Position numbers and translations under genes: made by a program. Shown here piece after piece: positions 10,501 to 17,023 of a stretch of DNA of 64,000 nucleotides (the stretch's first letter is position 1; every line of letters begins with the position of its first letter). Origin of the DNA: Lewinellaceae bacterium (GTDB lineage Bacteria > Bacteroidota > Bacteroidia > Chitinophagales > Saprospiraceae); NCBI GenBank assembly GCA_016713985.1, contig JADJOD010000001.1, forward strand, positions 346,501 through 410,500, in the 5' to 3' direction. The notes under the pieces are model-generated. The model saw only the letters and a program-made list of their open reading frames with translations, was not told the DNA's origin and searched no databases.

Positions 10501-10635
10501 CAGCGCCAGGAGCGGCGACAACAGCAGGTATACCCGGTTCCATTGAAAAAACGTCTCGCGTTGGAGCACCAGCCAGTAAAAACCGTACAGGCAGGCAAGG
10601 CAAAAAGCCGATTCGATGATGTATTGGATGTTCAT
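7522..10635 (-). CDS. BlaR1/MecR1-like M56 metallopeptidase with WG modules and a T9SS-like tail
   Basis: The 1037 aa protein begins with three membrane segments (about residues 4-24, 34-51, 107-131), then an M56 zinc protease domain with HELVH at 183-187 and a downstream ECAVHEYIAD-type helix (CAVHEYIAD, about 220). A fourth membrane helix lies at about 288-306. The large periplasmic part holds four degenerate modules that each open with a WG (about 351, 492, 629, 829) and continue with a helix and a proline-turn (EEFREALKREP, SEFLDIIRNDP, KEIIQMLKLEP, LKAMAAAAPQI). Residues 954-1037 resemble a T9SS sorting domain (HPNPA, then GQEVY). In the BlaR1 family a periplasmic signal activates the protease, which removes the BlaI repressor. 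The start at 10635 gives the first helix directly. The ligand is unknown. Confidence 0.85.
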   Translation of the reverse strand: MNIQYIIESAFCLACLYGFYWLVLQRETFFQWNRVYLLLSPLLALALPTLKIQVLAPPPASQPEVIPFVEPVLDLPVIVEQVQAAPVAVRQTLMLPLAEGWSVTLGEILWWTYLAGAGLLTLRLAVQMWYLLRMMRRCRKVKAGKVDVVVSEKTALPVASFFGIVFWNHESQLTDNQEFLLEHELVHVRQWHSIDVLLMELMVILQWFNPLMHAFRRSLCAVHEYIADDHVVNSTRRRYEYASLLVQHQSAGQRARPGLVNTFHSLIKNRLVMLAKRPSRPFFRVKYLLMFPLFAALMLLFSFRLIEKLPAAAPFVQAVKTASEFAGVLSAIEIIAEKTATPEPTSYNFYWGSIQCKIYHNTDSDTYFGEANLSPEEFREALKREPRIWNGQSLEQHLSFLVGALPVRSDYNDESAYAGKRAEIEHFAATLKSDDVVELNEVNLPNGKTAVIRLSMNAGVAGWLPRNAGEINALDDPAKATISEDAFSDLKWGKTTVNAKGRQFFTVSEFLDIIRNDPQVVYADGRTKAADSLSIWAAIPGNGYHPLLRLPATGRSWFSIAEIRAKIEQVSEQIKPGVVVRIAHKPEREDQAQRPLLELYPRSVFSLVPDGDPRLPLLRSDRRDYYFEWGNFSRQFPDMYAKVYTSGEQVVHADLPYNMEVNPLTAKEIIQMLKLEPRLFQEKEPLRSFSFQIKYADRAAKVENGVVPADFLAYFEKNVKDHDRVMLSNFRAEAGGRRTVATTEAGLRLIGSNNSGIKEIRIDKSRIPHQVFIDVAADQFESMKEQLKNAPDTWFQLAGIDLSHVAIELDVKPQDPKPPLPVSEYLLQWGQFTMGLGNRTAPGAEADTLIFPLYGKAELKAMAAAAPQILRNGTAAKNLRFQLRCGNLKPVVTETGVTGTGLVKLNKRIDEAELLWLSDFEADGIALRPVVMLFYPSDIIADRVLPGTSLPKTPFDLTVHPNPAREKITLSFYLPKAGKGRLSIVNALGQEVYSRESDFQAGEGSCFVQTRDLKGTGSFFAILETPEGKAKRQFIVL

Positions 10636-10655
10636 GATGGTGGGCAGATTTCCAA

Positions 10656-10723
10656 GTGGCGGCATGGATTTTTTGCCTGCCGGTATCTGCGGCATACCTG
10701 CGGGCAAAAATCCATACCGCCAC
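10656..10723 (-). repeat. Intercistronic imperfect hairpin between blaI and blaR1-like genes
   Basis: Arms at 10656-10686 and 10694-10723 are complementary over about 30 bases with a few mismatches (GTGGCGGYATGGATTTTT core) and a 7-base loop. It fills most of the 87 bases between the two genes and touches the repressor stop codon. It could tune the repressor-to-sensor expression ratio or stabilise the mRNA. No U-tract follows. Confidence 0.7.
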
Positions 10724-11085
10724 TAAGGTTTTTCCGATTTTTTGATCTCTTCCAAAAGCCGGTTCAGGTCATCCGGCGCTACATTTTCTTCCCGAACGAA
10801 GTAGGAAAGCAGGGCTGATGCGGAGCCGCCGAAATAGTTGTCCATAAAACTCCGGAACGCATTGGCGCGGTAATCTTCCTTTTTCAAAACGGGAAAATAG
10901 CGATGCGTTTTGCCGAATGATTCGTAACCGACCAACCCTTCCGCCACCAGCTTCCGCACGATGGACGAAACGGTGTTGTAGGGCGGTTTGTCCTCCATTT
11001 CATGTAAAATGTCGTTTACAAAAGCCTGCTCCAGCCGCCAGAGGATGGTCATCACTTCTTCTTCTTTTTGTGTGAGTCGTCGCAT
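10723..11085 (-). CDS. BlaI/MecI/CopY family transcriptional repressor
   Basis: The 120 aa protein is a winged-helix repressor of the BlaI/MecI type. It opens RRLTQKEEEVMTILW, followed by the recognition helix region NTVSSIVRKLVAEGLV (about residues 35-50), the wing with THRYFPVL, and a C-terminal dimerisation helix. Family members bind DNA as dimers and are cleaved or released when the partner M56 sensor is triggered. The start at 11085 was preferred to an upstream one because the domain begins there. It is the first gene of a two-gene operon, and two tandem 14-bp dyads lie about 80 bases upstream and are the likely autoregulatory operator. Confidence 0.9.
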   Translation of the reverse strand: MRRLTQKEEEVMTILWRLEQAFVNDILHEMEDKPPYNTVSSIVRKLVAEGLVGYESFGKTHRYFPVLKKEDYRANAFRSFMDNYFGGSASALLSYFVREENVAPDDLNRLLEEIKKSEKP

Positions 11086-11164
11086 GATCGTCGTTGAATT
11101 TTTGCACGGGACAAGAGCCGCACAGCAAGGTGAAATTGCTGGCACAAAGGTGTGAACTGTTTTT

Positions 11165-11197
11165 TAGTTTTACAACTATTTTTTAGTTATAAAACTA
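11165..11197 (-). promoter_or_regulatory. Double 14-bp dyad, likely BlaI-type operator
   Basis: TAGTT-TTAC-AACTA (11165-11178) and TAGTT-ATAA-AACTA (11184-11197) are two perfect 5+4+5 dyads with centres 19 bases apart; a third half-site, TTTAGT, lies at 11201-11206. A near-consensus -7 element (CACCTTTG, minus strand) lies between this and the repressor start, so bound dimers would cover the -33 region. Confidence 0.7.
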
Positions 11198-11403
11198 AAA
11201 TTTAGTCGAATTAATTTTAATTAATTGAAAATCAAATATTTATTACTTTATTTTTTTCTAACGCCGGGGCATACCCGATCGGATTTTCATAATTCAGGCA
11301 AGTGGTAACCAATAAACACACAAGCGGGATGGGAAACGGATTGGCCGGATTGGAACGGATTTTTGATCATTATGGTCACACTACCGGACGTTTTTTCTCT
11401 CAG

Positions 11404-11475
11404 ATTTGACACAGAAAAAATGCACAGATTTTACGCGGAAAAGTCTGTGCATCATCTGCGAAAACGAATCTGTGC
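11404..11475. repeat. Small CACAGA/TCTGTG word repeat with inverted arms
   Basis: Contains the perfect pair TGCACAGA (11421-11428) and TCTGTGCA (11444-11451), with further copies of CACAGA and TCTGTG outside. It is another low-complexity inverted repeat of the kind found at gene ends in this window. The rest of 11198-11480 holds nothing else that I recognise. Confidence 0.5.
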
Positions 11476-11479
11476 CAAA

Positions 11480-11742
11480 GCGGTATACATTGATGTGAAT
11501 GCCCTGGGCGAGCGCCATTTTCGCGTGCAAAAAGTGGATTCTTCCGGCATTGTCGATCTGGAAAGCCGGTGCGCGATCCCGCTCCAGTCGGGATACCTTT
11601 ATTGCGAAGAAAGGGTGCGTATTACATCAAAAGCCGGAAAAAAGGCCTTTCCCGGCCCGACGGAACGGTTTTGCTCCCCGCAGAATACAGCCAGGTTTGG
11701 GGTTCGGAGGACCGGCAGGGGAGGAAAGTGTGGGACCATTAA
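11480..11742 (+). pseudogene. WG-repeat protein remnant
   Basis: Two frames joined by a one-base shift near 11605-11612 give a stretch of about 87 residues with two degenerate WG-type repeats: HFRVQKVDSSGIVDLE, then GLSRPDGTVLLPAEYSQVW, ending KVWDH and TAA at 11740-11742. WG-repeat proteins usually carry many copies and are often secreted or cytoplasmic scaffolds of unknown role. No start or N-terminal domain can be found, because the upstream 280 bases are AT-rich repeat. It is best read as the 3' remnant of a lost gene. A consensus error may explain the frameshift, but not the missing 5' end. Confidence 0.5.
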
Positions 11743-11755
11743 GGCCAAAAAACGT

Positions 11756-11825
11756 GAGCCACCCTGAATTTGGGAATTGTGACCCGCCAGGAGAGGTCAC
11801 AGCTTTCGCAAATTCCGGATGGCTC
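11756..11825 (-). repeat. Imperfect 29-bp hairpin downstream of the DUF1761 gene
   Basis: Arms 11756-11784 and 11795-11825 pair with a few mismatches (GAGCCAYCC...TGTGACC) around a 10-base loop. It begins 25 bases past the DUF1761 stop codon. It is a probable transcript-end structure and has no U-tract. Confidence 0.6.
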
Positions 11826-11849
11826 CTGTTATCTGATCCTGCAACAAAC

Positions 11850-12269
11850 TTACATTTCCGGTCCGGGTTTAAAAAACATGGCCAGAACGCCACCCATCGT
11901 GCCCAGGGTCACAACCCAGTAACCCGCATTTACCAGGAAATGGCCCCAGCCGCGGTTTTCGTAATAAGAATTCAGGGCTACGATAGGCGCCGCGACCATG
12001 AGGCCCATATACACGGCCCCGTGAAAGAATCCATGTACAAATGGATGCAGGTGCTCGTCGGGGTGACTGACCTGGTAATTCAGCGGCATGGAAATAACAA
12101 ACGGAACAAGCAGCGATACCAGGATCATAACCGGGAAATTAATGTTTTTGGGGTCCGGTGAAATACCTGCGGCGCGCATCCAGATCGTGCCGAACACTTT
12201 CGGGTGGTACCATACAAACCCGAGAACGAGTGCGGCGACCGCCGCTGCGATGTTGGGTAAAAACTGCAT
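11850..12269 (-). CDS. DUF1761 family membrane protein
   Basis: The 139 aa protein has four hydrophobic helices (about residues 5-22, 47-66, 83-102, 112-132) and the family signs GFVWYHPKVFG in the first loop and FHGAVYMG in the third helix. DUF1761 proteins are small inner-membrane proteins of unknown function. The gene is monocistronic and its transcript would end in the hairpin at 11756-11825. The 100 bases upstream of the start are AT-rich, with a near-consensus TAACTTTC element and nothing else of note. Confidence 0.8.
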   Translation of the reverse strand: MQFLPNIAAAVAALVLGFVWYHPKVFGTIWMRAAGISPDPKNINFPVMILVSLLVPFVISMPLNYQVSHPDEHLHPFVHGFFHGAVYMGLMVAAPIVALNSYYENRGWGHFLVNAGYWVVTLGTMGGVLAMFFKPGPEM

Positions 12270-12369
12270 AAGATTTTTGTTGGATTTTAGTTTTGAAAAT
12301 AAATGCCTGATAAAGTGGCCGAAAGTTAAAATAATCTTTGGAAAAGATAGATATATAGATGTTGTCTCT

Positions 12370-13032
12370 TTATACTATTTTAAACGCCGCCAAATCCAAT
12401 TCAAAACCGGGTAATACCTCCTCGCCGCTTAGTTTTTTTTCATCAAAACTTTCGGTTACATCAACAGAGCCATTGGACCGGTATACCCAGGCCTTTTCTT
12501 CGTAGGGGTCGATGAGCCAGGCCAGCCGTACGCCGTTGGCGATCCAGGAATCGGTCATTTTGGATTTCAATTTGTCCAGATCATCGGTTTTCGAACGTAT
12601 TTCAATTACGAAGTCTGGTTCGAGCGGCAGAAACGCAGCATCTAACCGGGCGGGATCAATGGAATTTATTTTTTCATTGGAAATCCAAATGGTATCTGCC
12701 TGTTTGGTGGAGCCGTCGCGCAGATGAACGCCTGTAGACGGGCTAAAGGTTTTGCCGAGCCGGGTCTGGCGGTTCCATTGCCAGACCAATCCGAAGGCTT
12801 CGCCTTCGCGGTAACCGGAACCTGAAAATACTGGGGGCATAATCGTGATTTGGCCGTTCGGTTCTTGTTCTATACGCAAATCAGGGAAACGAAGCGAGAG
12901 CTCGACAAACTGATCAAAACTCATCGGAGGAGTGGTGAGACTGCGAGCGAATCGCGTCAACTCGATAAGATGCTCCAGACCGGTACCGGGATCTTGACCG
13001 GGCACTGATTTTCCTGTGCTTGCAGCAGTCAT
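12370..13032 (-). CDS. Uma2 family (PD-(D/E)xK-like) protein
   Basis: The 220 aa protein matches the Uma2/DUF820 family, which has a restriction-endonuclease-like fold and unknown substrate. Visible signs are the conserved TGVHLRDGSTKQADTIWIS segment (D of the ADxxW motif, about residue 112), the PDFVIEIRSKTDDL strand carrying the E-x-R/K pair (about 139-150), the WIANGVRLAWLIDP helix-strand and the closing GEEVLPGFELDL. A second, diverged copy lies at 44207-44836. Such genes occur in many copies in cyanobacteria and Bacteroidota. A TACTTTTG promoter element lies 20 bases upstream. Confidence 0.88.
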   Translation of the reverse strand: MTAASTGKSVPGQDPGTGLEHLIELTRFARSLTTPPMSFDQFVELSLRFPDLRIEQEPNGQITIMPPVFSGSGYREGEAFGLVWQWNRQTRLGKTFSPSTGVHLRDGSTKQADTIWISNEKINSIDPARLDAAFLPLEPDFVIEIRSKTDDLDKLKSKMTDSWIANGVRLAWLIDPYEEKAWVYRSNGSVDVTESFDEKKLSGEEVLPGFELDLAAFKIV

Positions 13033-13052
13033 GTCTTTTGCAATTGTAAAAA

Positions 13053-13060
13053 CAAAAGTA
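13053..13060 (-). promoter_or_regulatory. -7 promoter element, TACTTTTG (Uma2 gene)
   Basis: Exact TAnnTTTG match leaving a leader of about 14 bases before the ATG at 13032. Confidence 0.5.
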
Positions 13061-13135
13061 CCTGAAAAATCTATTCCTCGCCGAAATAATCGCTGTCTAT
13101 AAGTTTAAAAATACAACAATCACGTTTTTCCCCAC

Positions 13136-13230
13136 AATCTTCGTTTTCAAACCCCTGATAATCCCCACCGCTATTTGTTATTCAACGAAATCTCAAAGGG
13201 GGGATTATCAGGGGTTTGAAAACGAAGATT
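13136..13230 (-). repeat. Perfect 31-bp inverted repeat after the aldehyde dehydrogenase gene
   Basis: Arms 13136-13166 and 13200-13230 are perfectly complementary over 31 bases (AATCTTCGTTTTCAAACCCC then TGATAATCCCC) around a 33-base loop. The right arm touches the dehydrogenase stop codon at 13230. It is a probable transcript-end structure between two genes in the same direction. Confidence 0.85.
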
Positions 13231-14765
13231 TAAGACACCTCAAACTTAATCCCCTGCGCCAGCGGCAACGACTCCGAATAATTGATCGTATTCGTCTGGC
13301 GGCGCATGTACGCTTTCCAGGAATCGGAGCCCGATTCCCGGCCGCCGCCGGTTTCTTTTTCGCCGCCGAATGCGCCGCCGATCTCGGCGCCGGAAGTGCC
13401 GATGTTCACGTTGGCGATGCCGCAGTCGGAACCCGCAGCTGAGAGAAAACGTTCGGCTTCCCGCAGGTTGGTGGTCATGATTGCCGACGAAAGTCCTTGT
13501 GGTACAGCGTTTTGCAAGGCAATCGCTTCTTCGATGGTTTTATATTTGATCAGGTAAAGGATCGGCGCAAAGGTCTCGTGTTGTACGATATCCCAGTGGT
13601 TCTCCACTTCAGCGATGCAGGGTTTTACATAACAGCCGCTTTCGTAGCCCGGGCCGGAAAGCACACCGCCTTCCACCACAAATTTGCCTTTGTGTTTTTT
13701 CACCTCGCCGATCGTGTGCAGGTAGTTTTCCACCGCCATTTTGTCGATCAGCGGCCCGACGTGGTTGTTGGGGTCCAGCGGATCGCCGATACGCAATTGG
13801 GGATATGCCTTGGCGAGGGTGTTTTTCACCTGCTCGTACACACTTTCGTGGATGATAAGGCGACGGGTGGTCGTGCAGCGCTGACCGGCCGTTCCAACCG
13901 CTCCAAACACCGCGCCGGTGAGCACCATTTTCATGTCCGCCGAGGGGGTGATGATGATGGCGTTGTTACCGCCCAGTTCGAGGATGGTGCGGCCCAGGCG
14001 TTGCGCCACGGCCTGCCCCACAATTTTGCCCATGCGCACGCTGCCCGTTGCGCTCACGAGGGCCACGCGGTGGTCTTTGGTCATGTATTCGCCGACTTTG
14101 TAGTCGCCATTGATGATACAACTGATACCTTCTGGCAAGTCATTGGCCTTCAATACTTTTTGAAACAAATGTTGGCAGGCGATGGAACAAAGCGGTGTCT
14201 TTTCCGATGCTTTCCACACACACACGTCGCCGCAAACCCAGGCAATGCAGGCGTTCCACGACCACACGGCCACGGGGAAATTGAAGGCCGAAATGATGCC
14301 CACAATGCCCAGCGGGTGCCACTGTTCGTACATGCGGTGCCCCGGGCGTTCGGAATGCATGGTGAGGCCGTACAGCTGGCGCGACAAGCCGACCGCGAAG
14401 TCGCAGATGTCGATCATTTCCTGTACCTCGCCCCAGCCTTCCTGGAGGCTTTTACCCATTTCGTAACTCACCAGGCGGCCCAGCGGGTCTTTGTACTGGC
14501 GCAGCACGTCGCCAAACTGACGTACGATCTCGCCGCGTTTGGGCGCCGGCATTTCACGCCACACCTTGAAGGCCGTTTCGGCGGACTGGATCACCTGGTC
14601 GTATTGTTCGCGGGTGGTAATACTCACAGAGCCGATGTACTGGCCGTCTACCGGCGAATAGGATTCGAGGTAACGGCGGCTTCCGGAAATGTCGTTGAGG
14701 CCGGTCCAGGCTCCCTGGTTACGGGTTTTCAGACCGAGTTTTTTCAGAAATTCTTTAACGTGCAT
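13230..14765 (-). CDS. Aldehyde dehydrogenase, ALDH7 type (alpha-aminoadipic semialdehyde / piperideine-6-carboxylate dehydrogenase)
   Basis: The 511 aa protein is a full-length NAD(P)-dependent aldehyde dehydrogenase. It shows the catalytic cysteine in GTAGQRCTTTRR (about residue 300), the general-base glutamate in LELGGNNA (about 266), and the NAD-binding FNFPVAVWSWN segment. The C-terminal GAFGGEKETGGGRESGSDSW region is characteristic of the ALDH7/antiquitin branch, which oxidises alpha-aminoadipic semialdehyde in lysine degradation. No other lysine-catabolic gene is adjacent, so substrate assignment rests on the subfamily motif. Its promoter is at 14900-14907, giving an unusually long leader filled with GGGTTTCAG-type repeats. 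Confidence 0.85.
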   Translation of the reverse strand: MHVKEFLKKLGLKTRNQGAWTGLNDISGSRRYLESYSPVDGQYIGSVSITTREQYDQVIQSAETAFKVWREMPAPKRGEIVRQFGDVLRQYKDPLGRLVSYEMGKSLQEGWGEVQEMIDICDFAVGLSRQLYGLTMHSERPGHRMYEQWHPLGIVGIISAFNFPVAVWSWNACIAWVCGDVCVWKASEKTPLCSIACQHLFQKVLKANDLPEGISCIINGDYKVGEYMTKDHRVALVSATGSVRMGKIVGQAVAQRLGRTILELGGNNAIIITPSADMKMVLTGAVFGAVGTAGQRCTTTRRLIIHESVYEQVKNTLAKAYPQLRIGDPLDPNNHVGPLIDKMAVENYLHTIGEVKKHKGKFVVEGGVLSGPGYESGCYVKPCIAEVENHWDIVQHETFAPILYLIKYKTIEEAIALQNAVPQGLSSAIMTTNLREAERFLSAAGSDCGIANVNIGTSGAEIGGAFGGEKETGGGRESGSDSWKAYMRRQTNTINYSESLPLAQGIKFEVS

Positions 14766-14786
14766 GGTTGGAGAATGGTTAAGGAC

Positions 14787-14868
14787 GGTTTGAGGGTTTG
14801 AGGGTTTCAGAGGGTTTCAGAGGGTTTAAGGGTTTCAGGGTTTCAGGGTTTCAGGGGGTTTAAGGGTT
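14787..14868 (-). repeat. CCCTGAAA/CCCTTAAA tandem words in the ALDH leader
   Basis: About ten degenerate copies of a 7-9 base word (GGGTTTCAG, GGGTTTAAG, GGGTTTGA on the plus strand), all in one orientation. They lie between the ALDH promoter and its start codon, so they would form about 80 bases of its 5' leader. The same word builds the hairpin in the secA leader (25649-25712) and the repeat at 50317-50450. Confidence 0.75.
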
Positions 14869-14899
14869 CGTTTGTAAGAAATTTGCAGGATAGCGGGCG

Positions 14900-14907
14900 C
14901 AAAAGTA
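14900..14907 (-). promoter_or_regulatory. -7 promoter element, TACTTTTG (ALDH gene)
   Basis: Exact TAnnTTTG match, 135 bases upstream of the start codon, placing the tandem-word array in the leader. Confidence 0.45.
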
Positions 14908-14922
14908 GTGATTCGGTTTACA

Positions 14923-14990
14923 AGTGAGACTCTGAAGGGGCTTATTGATTTGTAGTAAACTGAAATCTATGGCCCCTTCAGAGTCTCACT
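14923..14990 (-). repeat. Perfect 19-bp inverted repeat between DLH and ALDH genes
   Basis: Arms AGTGAGACTCTGAAGGGGC (14923-14941) and its exact complement (14972-14990) flank a 30-base loop. It lies upstream of the ALDH promoter and so probably marks the end of the hydrolase transcript. Confidence 0.75.
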
Positions 14991-15085
14991 ATGGCGTTAG
15001 TGCCTTGGCGGACTTTTTCCAAGACAAGACGCAAAGTGTTGAAGGTCAAACACTTTGCACTATTCTTTTTTGCGCCCTGGCGTGG
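14991..15085 (-). repeat. Second word-type hairpin next to the hydrolase stop codon
   Basis: Contains GCAAAGTGTT and AACACTTTGC (10-bp perfect, 8-base loop), flanked by imperfect arms with GCCTTGGCGG on the left and GCGCCCTGGCG on the right. Together with 14923-14990 it fills the 14908-15089 gap, and nothing coding is seen there. Confidence 0.55.
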
Positions 15086-15089
15086 AAAA

Positions 15090-15947
15090 TTACGACTTCA
15101 AATACTGCTCAAAAAATGCCAGCGTGCGCTCCCAGGCTAATTTTGCCGCAGCCTCGTCGTAGCGCGCTTTCGAGGTGTCGTTGTGGAACGCATGGTTGAC
15201 ACCTTCATACATATACAGTTCGTAATTGGCGGCGGCGGCTTTCAAAGCTTCTTCGTAGGCGGCGATTCCGCCGTTGACCCGCTCGTCCAGGCCCGCATAA
15301 TGCAACTGCACGGCGGCTTTTATTTTCGGCACGTCTGCGGCGTCGGGCTGGCGGCCGTAAAAAGCGACGGCGGCTTTGAGCGTTTCCACGTTTACGGCGA
15401 GGTTGTTGGCCATCGCTCCGCCCCAGCAAAATCCGACGCAGCCGAATTGGCCGTTGCAATCCTTGCGGGGTGTGAGTTGTTCGAATACCCCGATGAAATT
15501 CTTCAGGTTGTCCTCGGCTTTGAGTTCGGTAAATAATTTGCGCGCGGCGTCCTCGTCGGCGGGGGTGCCGCCCAGCGGCGCCAAAGCATTGGGCGCTATG
15601 GCTAAGTAACCGGCCCGGGCTGCCCGCTGCGCCACGTCTTCGATGTGGGCGTTCAGGCCCCTGTTTTCGTGGATCACCACCACGGCGGCGTAGGGTTTTT
15701 CTTCCATCGGCCGCGCCACGAAGGCTTTCATTTCGCCGTTTGCACCCGGCCAGGTGATGTATTCGGTAAACAAATCACCGGCTTGCGTGGCCTCCGGTTT
15801 CCGGTAATTGGGCTCCAGCATCGGCAGCACGGACATGGCCGCCGCCGTACTGCCCGCCAGTTGGGCGAGTCTTTTTAAAAATTCCTTTCTGGAAAGCGGC
15901 TTGTGGGTGTACTCGTCGTAAAGGCTGATAATGCGCTGGTCAAGCAT
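15090..15947 (-). CDS. Dienelactone hydrolase family protein
   Basis: The 285 aa alpha/beta hydrolase shows the dienelactone hydrolase triad: nucleophile Cys in GFCWGG (about residue 170), Asp in HYAGLDERV (about 218) and His in NHAFHN (about 250). Residues 20-45 (RKEFLKRLAQLAGSTAAAMSVLPML) look like an export signal, of Tat-like character but without a clear twin arginine, so it may be exported or anchored. DLH proteins cleave lactones and related esters; the natural substrate here is unknown. The gene is followed by two hairpin repeats. Confidence 0.82.
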   Translation of the reverse strand: MLDQRIISLYDEYTHKPLSRKEFLKRLAQLAGSTAAAMSVLPMLEPNYRKPEATQAGDLFTEYITWPGANGEMKAFVARPMEEKPYAAVVVIHENRGLNAHIEDVAQRAARAGYLAIAPNALAPLGGTPADEDAARKLFTELKAEDNLKNFIGVFEQLTPRKDCNGQFGCVGFCWGGAMANNLAVNVETLKAAVAFYGRQPDAADVPKIKAAVQLHYAGLDERVNGGIAAYEEALKAAAANYELYMYEGVNHAFHNDTSKARYDEAAAKLAWERTLAFFEQYLKS

Positions 15948-15949
15948 GG

Positions 15950-16174
15950 CTATGGATCAATTTTTTTAAATTCCCATTCCCAAACCTCGCCGTTTTCTTC
16001 GTCCCGAACCACCCCCGGCTGTTCGAATCCGTTTTTTCGCAGGGCACGCGACGAAGCATTTTCTTCGGATTGGGTGCGGGCAGTAATCCGCACCGCCGGG
16101 TCGGCTTGTAATGACAAATGTATCAATTGCCTGCAAATTTCCGGCGCAATTCCATAGCCTTCGTGCCGGACCAA
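15950..16174 (-). pseudogene. GNAT acetyltransferase C-terminal stub
   Basis: The 74-residue frame starts at the acetyl-CoA binding motif A (RHEGYGIAPEICRQL, matching R-x-x-G-x-G) and continues with the typical later part SEENASSRALRKNGF and a final strand. About 80 N-terminal residues of a normal GNAT fold are missing. The stub begins 3 bases after the stop of the neighbouring lipoprotein gene, as if a deletion joined the two. It is unlikely to be active. Confidence 0.6.
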
Positions 16175-16177
16175 CGA

Positions 16178-16588
16178 TCAGCGAATACTGAGGGATTCCA
16201 TATATCCGTCGCCGGGAGTTAAAATACTGATAATACGTTGAACGGACTGGCCCGATGAATCCACCGTTACACGAACGAGGGATTGCGGCGGGAGGCTGAA
16301 TACACAGGCGTAACATTCGATGGTCGCTGATATTCCGCTGCAGTCCGAATTTAACCTGTCAACAAGGGTCTGCAGGTTGTCTTCGTGCCCGATGTTGTCG
16401 TTTGCCGTCGGGCGTGGCTCCAAATCGGATACCAGGTGATTGATTTCGGCATTCACGACGTTTTCATCCAGGTTCGCCACGGCGGTAATCAGGCGATCAC
16501 AGTTCACGTCGGGCGTTCCGCCGTCTTTACACGAGGGCACGGCAAAAAACAAACCGGCGAGGGTCAAAAGCAGCGATGCGGTTTTCAT
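16178..16588 (-). CDS. Hypothetical lipoprotein
   Basis: The 136 aa protein has a lipoprotein signal (TLAGLFFAVPSC, lipobox Cys at about residue 20) followed by KDGG, so it is probably sorted to a membrane on the periplasmic side. The mature part is polar with a pair of cysteines (DCSG and ECYACVF) that could form disulfides. I recognise no family. It sits between two truncated genes, a GNAT stub and a DinB stub. Confidence 0.6.
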   Translation of the reverse strand: MKTASLLLTLAGLFFAVPSCKDGGTPDVNCDRLITAVANLDENVVNAEINHLVSDLEPRPTANDNIGHEDNLQTLVDRLNSDCSGISATIECYACVFSLPPQSLVRVTVDSSGQSVQRIISILTPGDGYMESLSIR

Positions 16589-16716
16589 GTCTTACAAGTT
16601 TTGAATAAATGATTGATTTCTTTCTGACAAGACCGCAAAACGGGGTAGCCGGGTTGGGTGCGCCGTCCATTGGGGCGAGTTTGCCGGTTAAAAGTGTACC
16701 TTTCGGGTAGAAAAAA

Positions 16717-17020
16717 CAGGCCAACGTCCGGAGCGGGGAGGAAACCTCTCCGCTGACATTCGTGGTAAAAAGGAAAATGACCTTAGAGAACCTGCAGACG
16801 GCCAGTATGTTGCTCCGGCAGCCGGGAAGCCGCCTCGAAGATTGTACCATTGTGTTTCAAAAACGGCGAGCGTACCACGGAATTCCCTTTCTGGAACATG
16901 CTGAACGGCCCCATTGCCGACGCGTTGTGGCATGTCGGCCAGGTGGTTTCCTTCCGCCGCTCGTCGGGCAATCCGTTTAATTCCAAAGCGAGCGTTTTTA
17001 CCGGAACGGTCCGGCCGTAA
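16717..17020 (+). pseudogene. DinB-like protein C-terminal remnant
   Basis: Two frames joined at an A5 run (16859-16863) give about 100 residues: SPLTFVVKRKMTLENLQTAS, then TTEFPFWNMLNGPIADALWH, GQVVSFRRSSGNPFNSKASV and the end FTGTVRP, TAA at 17018-17020. The second half matches the C-terminal helix of DinB-like four-helix proteins, including the metal-binding His in LWHVGQ. A stop (TAG, 16708-16710) lies just upstream in frame and no N-terminal half is visible, so this is a remnant, possibly with a consensus error as well. The rest of 16589-16716 shows nothing. Confidence 0.55.
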
Positions 17021-17023
17021 TTC

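Noticed and set aside
13497..14801. 434-codon plus-strand open frame
   Set aside because: Antisense shadow of the aldehyde dehydrogenase.
14787..14868. Telomere-like GGGTTT repeats
   Set aside because: Superficially like eukaryotic telomere repeats, but the window is an internal bacterial segment; the word varies, and related words form hairpins at other loci.
16015..16040. GTTCGAATCC resembling a tRNA T-loop
   Set aside because: Lies inside the GNAT stub; no acceptor stem or anticodon arm can be built around it. No tRNA was found elsewhere.
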